NCBI GenBank assembly: GCA_003762615.1
Contig: RIAZ01000013.1
Span: 62,001-126,000, forward strand
From: Muribaculaceae bacterium Isolate-037 (Harlan)
GTDB taxonomy: Bacteria; Bacteroidota; Bacteroidia; Bacteroidales; Muribaculaceae
Length of the DNA: 64,000 bases
Direction of reading: 5' to 3'
Below the pieces are notes generated by a model. The model did not search any database. It was not told the DNA's origin and was given only the letters and a program-made list of their open reading frames with translations. Both the position numbers and the translations under genes were made by a program. Shown here piece by piece: positions 27,766-34,502 of this stretch; the stretch's first letter is position 1; each line of letters starts with the position of its first letter.

Positions 27766-28890
27766 TTACTTAGAGTGTTCGGTTAAGAAATCGAAAATAT
27801 TTAAGGCTATTCCTTTTGCAGCTAAATAGGGTACACCATTCCCTATTGTTTTAAAAGCATCTGAAAGAGTAACGTCTAAAGGTAATTCATATTCCTTAGG
27901 TAAGGATTGAATCGCAAGTGCCTCTGCCACAGAGATTCGACGGGGTTTGAATGGGTGTATGTGAACTTCATTATTCCCGTAAGCGGCTGTTGGGGAATAA
28001 CGCCAACGATGCAATCTCTTGTAGCACTTTTTTATATCGTCACCTTCATCTTTTGTTTGAAATCGATAAAGTCCTGCACGGGGTTGGAAGAACATATTCG
28101 CATTTGGATGATGATCAACATCATTTTGCTTCCACCAATGCAAGATTGTTAAAGGTTCAACAATCCCATCAGGTTGAGGTGTCGATGTATTTTCTTGATA
28201 AGGAGAAGTTTGTGGCCATTGTAGGTTAAAGACATTACGTGAATATGTTTTGTTTTTACCCCAATCGAAATCTTGGATTATATGTTCCTCCGTTTTGATT
28301 TTTAATGAACGTACAACTTTATTAATGAAACCAATAAGAATAATTCGATCTCGATCTTGCGGTGCTCCAAATTCTATTGAATTTATAAGTTGTTCCGTAA
28401 GACTATATCCTGCTTTAATTAGCTGTTTTTTAAGAGTTTCGAAAAATTCTCGATGTTTTGAGGTTCGATATAATCCCTTTACGTTTTCGAAAACGAAAAA
28501 GTCAGGCTTTAAATCACAAATTAGGTCGATATATGTCTGTGATAGTTTACCATTATCCCCTTCTTTTCCTCGATTTTTACCTGCAACAGAGAAATCAGGA
28601 CAGGGTGGACCACCTATAAAACCCACTAAATCAATATTCGAATCGAATTTTGATTTATTAAGATACGTATGTAGTTCTTTGTTTTTATCACCAGATAACC
28701 ATTCGAAAATATCACCAACATGATGCCCAAAAATAGGTGGCTCAATTCCCATTTTTTCTCGAGCATATCGATATATATAATTAAATGATGGCTTAAATTC
28801 ATTGACATATAGCGTTTTGAAATGGCCTGTCTTTTCAAAACCTAAGTCGAGGAATCCAGCACCGGCGAAAAATGAAAATATCCCAATCAT
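27766..28890 (-). CDS. DNA (cytosine-5-)-methyltransferase
   Basis: This 374-aa C5 methyltransferase has the conserved motifs in order. Motif I is 'FSFFAGAGFLDLGF' (5-18), motif IV is 'GGPPCPDFS' with catalytic Cys97, motif VI is 'FENV' (134-137), motif VIII is 'QDRDRIILIGF', and motif X is 'TIGNGVPYLAAKGIA' near the C-terminus. The variable target region lies around 225-300 and is compact. All catalytic residues are present, so it should be active. It lies 4 bp after the HNH gene and 2 bp before the McrB-like gene, making it the protective half of a restriction-modification operon. Its recognition site cannot be read. Confidence 0.93.
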   Translation of the reverse strand: MIGIFSFFAGAGFLDLGFEKTGHFKTLYVNEFKPSFNYIYRYAREKMGIEPPIFGHHVGDIFEWLSGDKNKELHTYLNKSKFDSNIDLVGFIGGPPCPDFSVAGKNRGKEGDNGKLSQTYIDLICDLKPDFFVFENVKGLYRTSKHREFFETLKKQLIKAGYSLTEQLINSIEFGAPQDRDRIILIGFINKVVRSLKIKTEEHIIQDFDWGKNKTYSRNVFNLQWPQTSPYQENTSTPQPDGIVEPLTILHWWKQNDVDHHPNANMFFQPRAGLYRFQTKDEGDDIKKCYKRLHRWRYSPTAAYGNNEVHIHPFKPRRISVAEALAIQSLPKEYELPLDVTLSDAFKTIGNGVPYLAAKGIALNIFDFLTEHSK

Positions 28891-28894
28891 AAAT

Positions 28895-29725
28895 TTAAAC
28901 TACTAATTTTGAACGATGAGTTTCCAAAAATTCTTGTGAAGGAGCATAAATCGAGGGCAGGGTGATGGCTTTCCCTTCGAATTTTCGAAAATGTGTTTTG
29001 AATGCTTCTGATGTGTACCTCTCTTTTAACATCGGACTGAGAATCATTCGAAAATCCTCATCAAATGAGATCAGATGCTGATCAAAAGCTGCGTCATACG
29101 TGGCACTAAGACATAATCCATTCTCCGGATTTAAGCGGGTTGCCTTACGCTCTGACCATGGAATTATATGACTTGCGCGTAACACTTCCGGAATATCAAT
29201 ATCTGTGAGGCAGCATCGTTTATGATAAAGTTTGAGAAGCATGGCGCGAAAAAGATTTTGTCCGATACGGTGTTTAGCCAAAATCTCTTTCTCTGTTCCT
29301 TGTTTGTTGATATGGAATTTAGCTAATAATTCTGATGAGAGCCTCTCCCCACTCAGTGCTGAATCTCTCATTATTTCTGTTGCTTCTTCCCCACATAGAT
29401 AGTCCACGTATTCTCCTAACCTGCGGATTGCTGCTGTGCAAAATCGTTTTTTAGGATAGCTTGTCTGCGTGGATTTCCCTAAATCAAATATGGATTCTTC
29501 CTCTCTTCTGAATTTATCCTCTTCCTCCGCTATATAATCAATGATTTTAGATAGGAGTAGCGGATCTCGTATCTCAGATAAGGATTGATTATTTAGATCA
29601 AATACATCTCTCTTCCTGAATAATTCATCCAATATACTGATCGCTTTTATATAAGACTGAGCAGCTCTGCTGTTTCTTGACGGATAAGCCGAGTGGAGAT
29701 AGTCTTGAAAAGAGTGAATGTTCAT
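28895..29725 (-). CDS. HNH endonuclease of the R-M operon
   Basis: This 276-aa protein is the first gene of the operon. Residues about 185-235 carry an HNH signature: 'RASHIIPWSE', then 'NPENGLCLSATYDAAFDQHLISFD', giving the His, Asn and His ligands. The N-terminal 150 residues are a helical domain often paired with such nucleases. The start at 29725 (MNIHSFQ) is chosen because a -7 box at 29753-29760 overlaps the alternative ATG at 29755. HNH nucleases next to C5 methyltransferases are usually the restriction enzyme, so this operon may carry two effector nucleases, HNH and McrC-like. Confidence 0.85.
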   Translation of the reverse strand: MNIHSFQDYLHSAYPSRNSRAAQSYIKAISILDELFRKRDVFDLNNQSLSEIRDPLLLSKIIDYIAEEEDKFRREEESIFDLGKSTQTSYPKKRFCTAAIRRLGEYVDYLCGEEATEIMRDSALSGERLSSELLAKFHINKQGTEKEILAKHRIGQNLFRAMLLKLYHKRCCLTDIDIPEVLRASHIIPWSERKATRLNPENGLCLSATYDAAFDQHLISFDEDFRMILSPMLKERYTSEAFKTHFRKFEGKAITLPSIYAPSQEFLETHRSKLVV

Positions 29726-29752
29726 AATGATATAGTTTGGAGGATTTAGATG

Positions 29753-29760
29753 CAAAGGTA
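29753..29760 (-). promoter_or_regulatory. Predicted -7 box of the R-M operon
   Basis: It reads TACCTTTG on the minus strand, 28 bp upstream of the HNH start. No clear -33 box was seen. No binding site for a controller protein is evident. Confidence 0.5.
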
Positions 29761-29976
29761 ATATATTTTTCTGATTTTACCGATTTGCAGTTTTGGTTTT
29801 GTGTCATGTCTGTTGTTTTTTGTTGGATTGTGGGTGCAAAGTTATTTGTATCGGGTGCCATAATTAGGCAGTAGAGTGTTAAAGGATGTTGTAGGGTATT
29901 TGTGCTGGTTTGTGGTGTGTGTGATAAGAGTTGTGGAACTTCTTTTGTTCCTTTGTGCTCTCTTGTGATTGGTGGG

Positions 29977-30166
29977 TCAGTGCGTATCGGGGTTGATTTT
30001 TATTTTGAATTTGGATTCGGCTACGTTTATGATCTCTTTGTAGAGGTCGAGGCGAAGCTCTTCTGTTTGAAGGGCTTCTTTTAATATTGCTATCTGCTCT
30101 TCGGGCGTTTTGCCTTTTAGGAGATCGTCAATGTTGCTGTTTTTCTGTGATTTTTTTCTTTTTCAT
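29977..30166 (-). pseudogene. Frameshifted small gene resembling an IS3-type OrfA tail
   Basis: A minus-strand ATG at 30166 opens MKKKK and then runs into a stop. Shifting by one base within an A7 run restores a frame of about 62 codons rich in Glu, Leu and Lys, including 'EEQIAILKEALQTEELRLDL' and 'YKEIINVAESKFKI', ending at 29977. The helical pattern recalls the C-terminal part of Bacteroidetes IS3-type OrfA. No OrfB or inverted ends were found. A degenerate remnant is the best reading, with the IS assignment tentative. Confidence 0.4.
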
Positions 30167-30205
30167 ATTTTTCAACTTACTGGTTTTGGCTTGTTTTCTA
30201 ATGAT

Positions 30206-30224
30206 TGAAGTTTGGACAACTTCA
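30206..30224. promoter_or_regulatory. Variant copy of the 19-bp palindrome
   Basis: TGAAGTT-TGGAC-AACTTCA has the same 7-bp arms as the relA and aroC copies with a different 5-nt centre. It lies 40 bp upstream of the broken OrfA-like gene. Confidence 0.5.
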
Positions 30225-30400
30225 TTGATTCTACCGTGTCTCGTTACTGTTTCGATAGGGGACAGTAAGTGACGGAATTGGTTGGTTTGCACAAAAGTAG
30301 GTGTTTTAGTTTGATTCGGCAAACTTTTGCTGCTGTTTTTTGCTGAATTAATTAGACTCTTGTCTCGTCTGCTCTCTATGTCCCTAATCCGTTTTTTATC

Positions 30401-30483
30401 TGTTTCATCTGTTTCACCTGTTTCATCTGTTTCGGGTGAAACAAGTGAAACAGCGAAACGGTTGAAACAAGCGAAACGGTTGG
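30401..30483. repeat. Nonamer hairpin array, copy (i)
   Basis: Four left units of TGTTTCAYC type meet a GGG centre and then about five right units of GTGAAACAA type, so the array folds on itself. Two relatives lie at 31087-31178 and 33066-33130. Confidence 0.7.
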
Positions 30484-30508
30484 AATAGCTATCAAGCTGT
30501 TATTTATT

Positions 30509-30678
30509 TAAGTTTCGCAAGTTTGCCTACTTGCTTCACTTAAATGGTTTAATGTTTAAAGTTTATGGTTTATGATCATTAAATTTTGTATAATGAAAAG
30601 ATTCGAGGATTTCCGTGAATCTTAAACCTTAAACTATAAACTATCAACCACTGAAGTGTAGCTTGCGAAACTTCAGTT
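30509..30678 (-). repeat. Dispersed heptad element, copy B (most complete)
   Basis: In minus orientation it starts with an 8-bp inverted repeat ACTGAAGT...ACTTCAGT (30651-30678) and passes through heptads and the core (two substitutions against the other copies). It ends in a second hairpin, TTAAGT...ACTTAA (30509-30544), with inner GCAAGT/ACTTGC arms. Both ends carry AAGTTTCGCAAG in opposite orientation, like terminal inverted repeats. Confidence 0.8.
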
Positions 30679-31086
30679 ATTTACAGATATCGACATTCGC
30701 CAGAGTTCGGAGCATATTGGCAACGCTAATTTTCGGTAAGCTTGAAGTCACAGTAAAGCGCCGGTCTTGTCTTTGATATTTCGTTGGCAATATTGCAGGG
30801 ATTTTCACAATGGTACCGGGTCCGGACGCATCAGGGCGTCATCAATCCATTCGTTGCTTGTTAGATAGAAGCGATTCCTTTGGGAATATGATCCCCCTCT
30901 CCATCCTCTTGTATCGGGGATGGAGGAAATGCAAGCGAGCATATCGTTTATTGTACCTTGTTTTTAGGTTGATATTTGTTTGATGCCGCAAAGTTATATA
31001 TGAACCGACTGCCCGCTTTGTTATTTTGAAACTAATCTGACATTTTATGTGATCCACCCTGAATCATCAGGGCACGCGAAGAAAAT
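30679..31086. other. Gene-poor block with an orphan -7 box
   Basis: No gene is supported here. The part nearest copy B (about 30680-30840) has a minus-strand frame that is largely open but has no usable start and may be broken. A minus-strand TAACTTTG box lies at 30989-30996 with no obvious gene behind it. A short GC-rich hairpin is seen around 30898-30925. Confidence 0.35.
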
Positions 31087-31178
31087 GTTTCGCCTGTATC
31101 GCTTGTATCGGTTGTTTCACCTGTTTCGGGGTGAAACAAGTGAAACAGGTGAAACAAGTGAAACAAGTGAAACAAACG
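31087..31178. repeat. Nonamer hairpin array, copy (ii)
   Basis: Degenerate TGTTTCGCC/TGTATCGCT units on the left meet a GGGG centre and five GTGAAACAA-type units on the right. It leads directly into the 30-bp direct repeat at 31179-31208. Confidence 0.7.
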
Positions 31179-31208
31179 CTCGGATGGGCGCACGAAGAAA
31201 TGAAAGAA
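31179..31208 (+). repeat. Left 30-bp direct repeat flanking the AlbA_2 gene
   Basis: This 30-bp block beginning CTCGGATGGGCGCACGAAGA is identical to 33131-33160. Each copy follows a nonamer hairpin, so the pair brackets about 1.9 kb containing one promoter and one gene. Confidence 0.85.
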
Positions 31209-31293
31209 TAATACGTGGGATTAGGAGATGTGGCGATGGATAGGGGCAGAGTGCTTTTAATTGTGACGAAAAATGACAAAATGGTGGTAAAAG

Positions 31294-31325
31294 TTTGCGG
31301 AATTGGATTTTAATATCTATTTTTG
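31294..31325 (+). promoter_or_regulatory. Strong Bacteroidetes-type promoter of the AlbA_2 gene
   Basis: TTTG (31294-31297), a 20-nt spacer and TATTTTTG (31318-31325) match the TTTG-N20-TAnnTTTG consensus. Predicted transcription start is near 31332. This rules out translation from the upstream in-frame ATG at 31303. Confidence 0.7.
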
Positions 31326-31347
31326 TGGAAATCAAAACGATATTGTC

Positions 31348-33009
31348 ATGTCTGCCGATATTAATCCGATATCCAATTTCGGATTCAAGTACATCTTCGG
31401 ACGAGGGGAAGGGGCAAACTCGATGTGGCACCAATTAATATTTAGCAATATGACTCAAAACGAACTACAGGATATAATCCGCCATTCAGAAGTGTCGACA
31501 GTGCAGTTCAAGGAACGCATAGATGATAACTATAAAATTGGCACCGAGTTAGTCGCATTTAGCAATAGTAAAGGTGGTCGCCTCTTTATTGGTATCAAAG
31601 ACAAGACTGGGGAAATGAATCCATTGTCATATCGAGAGACACAGGACACTTGTGAGAGGCTTGGAGATATCGCTACACAAAATGTAGATCCACACATTGG
31701 TATAGAGATAGACACGGTGGCTGTAGAAGGCGGTAATATCGTTGTGGTTACGATTGCTGAAGGCATAAATAAGCCTTACAAAGACAACAAGGGTATAATA
31801 TGGGCAAAACAAGGTTCTGACAAGCGCCGTATTATCGACAATAGCGAAATTGCTTACATGATGGCAGAATGTGGGTCGTTTTTTCCCGATGAAGCTGCTG
31901 TAGCTGATGCCACTATTGAAGATCTTGATGAGGGCACATTAAAACTTTTCTTCCTCGACAGGTTTGCAACTCCTTTGGAGAAAAAAGGAATCTCAGCAGA
32001 CAATATTCGATCAAAAAGTATTGACACGATTGTAAAAGCAATCGCGGTAAATTTTAGTTTGCGGAGGCTTTTAGCCAATCTACACCTAATACGCCCTAAC
32101 GGGAAACTTACGGTGGCGGCTATGTTGCTGTTTGGAATATATCCCCAACGTTTTCTACCAGCTTTCACTACTAAGTGTGTTTCTTTCGTTGGCAACACGT
32201 TAGGCTCCAAGATATTCAGAGATAGGGTCAAGGATTCTGATATGGAGGGTAATCTTCTGCATCAATACAACACTATCATGAATTTCTTTACACGTAATCT
32301 AAGGATTGTGCAGTGTGGTGAAGAATTTAATCAGCAGGGTGAGTATGAGATTTCGTTGGTCGCACTCTCAGAGTTGACTGTGAACGCACTTATCCATCGC
32401 TCGCTGACTTGGGAAGCACCGATACGCATCTTCATTTTTGATGATAGAGTGGAGATTCACAGTCCGGGCACATTGCCAAGAGGGCTTATGGTTGACGATA
32501 TAGAGCGTGGTACATCAATACCGAGGAATCGACTTCTATTCAACAATGCAATCTGTCTCCTTCCTTACTCAGGTATAGGCACCGGCATCCCTCGAGCTAT
32601 CGGCGAGGATACTGATATTCGCTTCTATAATGATGAGAATCTACATGAGTTTGTCATCATAATTCCTCGTGATGTTACATTCAAAAGTAACGAAGTAGAC
32701 AATGGAAGTAACGAAGTAGGGGTAAAAAGTAACGAAGTAGACAAAGGAAGTAACGAAGTAGGGGTAAAAAGTAACGAAGTAGACAAAGGAAGTAACCAAG
32801 TACGCACAAAAGTAACTAAAAAACAACAAGACATCATTAACTTCTGTTCCGTGCCTCGTACCACAAAAGAGATTCTTGATAGAGTCGGAGTTTCAAACCA
32901 GTCAGCCAATCGTATTCGCTATATCAATTCGTTGGTGGATGCCGGCTTGTTGAAACCGCTTTTCCCAGAGTCACCTACTGCGCCAAACCAGAAATATGTT
33001 CGTAAGTAA
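31348..33009 (+). CDS. AlbA_2/Schlafen-like ATP-binding protein with Rpn-like N-terminal remnant
   Basis: From 31348 the product is 553 aa. Residues 35-180 are an AlbA_2 domain ('STVQFKERIDDNYKIGTEL', 'FSNSKGGRLFIGIKD'). An HATPase_c_4-like region ('ELTVNALIHRSLTWEAPIRI', 'VEIHSPGTLPRGL') follows. After that come a 14-aa repeat linker (residues about 446-485) and a C-terminal winged helix. The first 34 residues ('MSADINPISNFGFKYIFGRG') instead resemble the start of Rpn-type PD-(D/E)XK nucleases, joined in frame to the usual AlbA_2 start (Met at 31450). Either start is possible; the promoter sits 16 nt before 31348. Such proteins are often regulators or defence accessories; the function here is unknown. 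Confidence 0.82.
   Translation: MSADINPISNFGFKYIFGRGEGANSMWHQLIFSNMTQNELQDIIRHSEVSTVQFKERIDDNYKIGTELVAFSNSKGGRLFIGIKDKTGEMNPLSYRETQDTCERLGDIATQNVDPHIGIEIDTVAVEGGNIVVVTIAEGINKPYKDNKGIIWAKQGSDKRRIIDNSEIAYMMAECGSFFPDEAAVADATIEDLDEGTLKLFFLDRFATPLEKKGISADNIRSKSIDTIVKAIAVNFSLRRLLANLHLIRPNGKLTVAAMLLFGIYPQRFLPAFTTKCVSFVGNTLGSKIFRDRVKDSDMEGNLLHQYNTIMNFFTRNLRIVQCGEEFNQQGEYEISLVALSELTVNALIHRSLTWEAPIRIFIFDDRVEIHSPGTLPRGLMVDDIERGTSIPRNRLLFNNAICLLPYSGIGTGIPRAIGEDTDIRFYNDENLHEFVIIIPRDVTFKSNEVDNGSNEVGVKSNEVDKGSNEVGVKSNEVDKGSNQVRTKVTKKQQDIINFCSVPRTTKEILDRVGVSNQSANRIRYINSLVDAGLLKPLFPESPTAPNQKYVRK
32683..32802 (+). repeat. In-frame 42-bp minisatellite in the AlbA_2 gene
   Basis: Two full 42-bp units (32683-32724, 32725-32766) and a partial third (to 32802) encode KSNEVDKGSNEVGV-like 14-mers. 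Each unit itself contains two SNEV half-units. It lies in the linker before the winged helix. Confidence 0.9.
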
Positions 33010-33065
33010 CCAGCCATATTGTAAATCATGGTTGTGAGTCTATGTCGGATTGTAGTGATTCATGG

Positions 33066-33130
33066 CGTTTCATCTGTTTCACCTGTTTCGGGGTGAAACA
33101 GTGAAACAAGTGAAACGGGTGAAACAAGCA
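33066..33130. repeat. Nonamer hairpin array, copy (iii)
   Basis: TGTTTCAYC-type units, a GGGG centre and GTGAAACAA-type units form a foldback just after the AlbA_2 gene. It is followed by the right direct repeat. Confidence 0.7.
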
Positions 33131-33160
33131 CTCGGATGGGCGCACGAAGAAATGAAAGAA
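33131..33160 (+). repeat. Right 30-bp direct repeat flanking the AlbA_2 gene
   Basis: Identical over 30 bp to 31179-31208, in the same orientation and in the same position relative to a nonamer hairpin. Confidence 0.85.
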
Positions 33161-33199
33161 ATAAAAGAAATTTTTATTGTTTAGTGGGTGGGGGAGGGG

Positions 33200-34243
33200 T
33201 CAGTGGGTGCGGATGAAGGTGAAGAGGGTGTCGTAGGCGGCTTCGCGTGCTTTGGGACTGCTGAGGATGAGGTCGTGCAGTCCGCTGTCGATGGCGCAGA
33301 CGGTGGGGTTGGTGCCGAGTCGTTCGCCGCGTTTCTGGATCATGGCTGGGTCGAGCACGGCATCGCCGGTCTGGAAGTCGGGGGTGTAGTTGCAACCTTC
33401 AATCTTGCGGCTACTGTGCATCACGAGGATGGGCACGGCAATCTCCTTGCTCTTTTTCATCAGTCGGCTCTGTGCCGTGTTGATGGCTCCTAACCATGAT
33501 GCGGTCACCGGAGGAGAGTAGACCATCTTCCAGTCGGTGTCGTAGGTCCATTCTCCGTAATATTCTTTCAGCAGACTGTAGGCGTAGCCGTCGCAATGCC
33601 CCTGATTGATCTTCACGTTCTTGAATATCTTGCCGAAGAAGCCTACGGTAGGTATGGCGATGTTGCGCATGAATGATGAGAAGTTCCATTCAAGAAACGG
33701 GCTATCGGTCACAATCCTGTCTACGCCTACATCCTTGCCTCTCTCGGCTCCGAAGTAGGCTACTGTGAGACCACCTGTGGAGTGTCCGCCGAGGGTTATG
33801 TCGGTGTTACCGTCGCGGCGTATCTGGCTGAGAGCTGAGTCGATGTCGGCGAAGTATTCTTTCTGGTCGCGTATGTTGAAAGGGTATTGCCATGGCTCAC
33901 GGCTCCTGCCGTAGCGGCGCAGGTCAACGGCATAGAAGTTGTAGCCGGAGTCGACGAACCGTTCACCCATTTCCGACTGGAAGAAGTAGTCGTTAAATCC
34001 GTGGATGTAGAGGAATGCTTTCGAGGAATTGTCCTTACACATCTTCCGGATGATGGTGGAACGGCACGGACCATCGAATGCCTCTCCCTGGTTGACGTAG
34101 CGGGCTTCGTAGCCGGGAAGTATGTCGGGATGCCATGCGATGTCGGTGGTGGGGGTCTTCGGACCGTCGTATTTCTCTTTCACGTTCCAAGCCGATACGG
34201 AGAGCGCGACGGCAAGGAGTGCTGTTATCGGGAGTCTTCTCAT
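33200..34243 (-). CDS. Secreted alpha/beta hydrolase (monoacylglycerol lipase-like)
   Basis: This 347-aa protein has a signal peptide (about 1-18). The alpha/beta hydrolase fold shows the oxyanion 'YIHGFND' (79-85), the nucleophile elbow 'GGHSTGG' with Ser155, a candidate acid Asp in 'FQTGDAVLDP' and the catalytic His in 'SGLHDLILS'. This is the Hydrolase_4/serine-aminopeptidase-like group that includes lysophospholipases. The product is expected in the periplasm or outer membrane. A hairpin (34283-34323) and repeat copy C separate it from the barrel gene upstream, so it is probably transcribed separately. Substrate unknown. Confidence 0.88.
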   Translation of the reverse strand: MRRLPITALLAVALSVSAWNVKEKYDGPKTPTTDIAWHPDILPGYEARYVNQGEAFDGPCRSTIIRKMCKDNSSKAFLYIHGFNDYFFQSEMGERFVDSGYNFYAVDLRRYGRSREPWQYPFNIRDQKEYFADIDSALSQIRRDGNTDITLGGHSTGGLTVAYFGAERGKDVGVDRIVTDSPFLEWNFSSFMRNIAIPTVGFFGKIFKNVKINQGHCDGYAYSLLKEYYGEWTYDTDWKMVYSPPVTASWLGAINTAQSRLMKKSKEIAVPILVMHSSRKIEGCNYTPDFQTGDAVLDPAMIQKRGERLGTNPTVCAIDSGLHDLILSSPKAREAAYDTLFTFIRTH

Positions 34244-34282
34244 ATTATTATAAGGAGGAGGGGATAGGTATAGTGGATAAAG

Positions 34283-34323
34283 AAACAGGTGTCGCCTTCA
34301 CGGAAGAGGGACGACACCTGTTT
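34283..34323. terminator. Strong hairpin upstream of the hydrolase gene
   Basis: AAACAGGTGTCG (34283-34294) pairs perfectly with CGACACCTGTTT (34312-34323) around a loop with its own CTTC/GAAG pairing. On the plus strand it is followed by AACAATTTTTT. It probably stops read-through from the barrel gene or acts in the hydrolase leader. Confidence 0.6.
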
Positions 34324-34337
34324 AACAATTTTTTGGG

Positions 34338-34499
34338 GTTTATAGTTTATGGTTTATGGTTTATGGTTTATAGTTTATAGTTTAAGGTTCATAGTTTAAG
34401 GTTTAAGATTCACGAAAATCCACGAATCTTTTCATTATACAAAATTTAATGATCATAAACCATAAACATTAAACCTTAAACCATTTAAGTTTATGGTTT
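34338..34499 (+). repeat. Dispersed heptad element, copy C
   Basis: Ten in-phase heptads of GTTTATG/GTTTATA/GTTTAAG type (34338-34407) lead into the invariant core and the inverse heptads. The 5-prime hairpin seen in copies A, B and D is missing here. It ends 4 bp before the stop codon side of the barrel gene. Confidence 0.85.
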
Positions 34500-34502
34500 G
34501 GG

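Noticed and set aside
30842..31057. 71-codon minus-strand frame behind an orphan -7 box
   Set aside because: The start lies upstream of the box and the sequence resembles no family; kept only as part of the unexplained block.
31303..31347. Upstream ATG as start of the AlbA_2 gene
   Set aside because: It lies between the -33 and -7 boxes of a consensus promoter, so it would not be in the transcript.
34338..34407. CRISPR array suggested by regularly spaced short repeats
   Set aside because: Heptads are contiguous without spacers and no cas genes are present; they belong to the dispersed element.
22656..34499. Prophage or integrative element covering the accessory region
   Set aside because: No integrase, relaxase, structural phage gene or attachment-site pair was found; only local repeats and a restriction operon are present.
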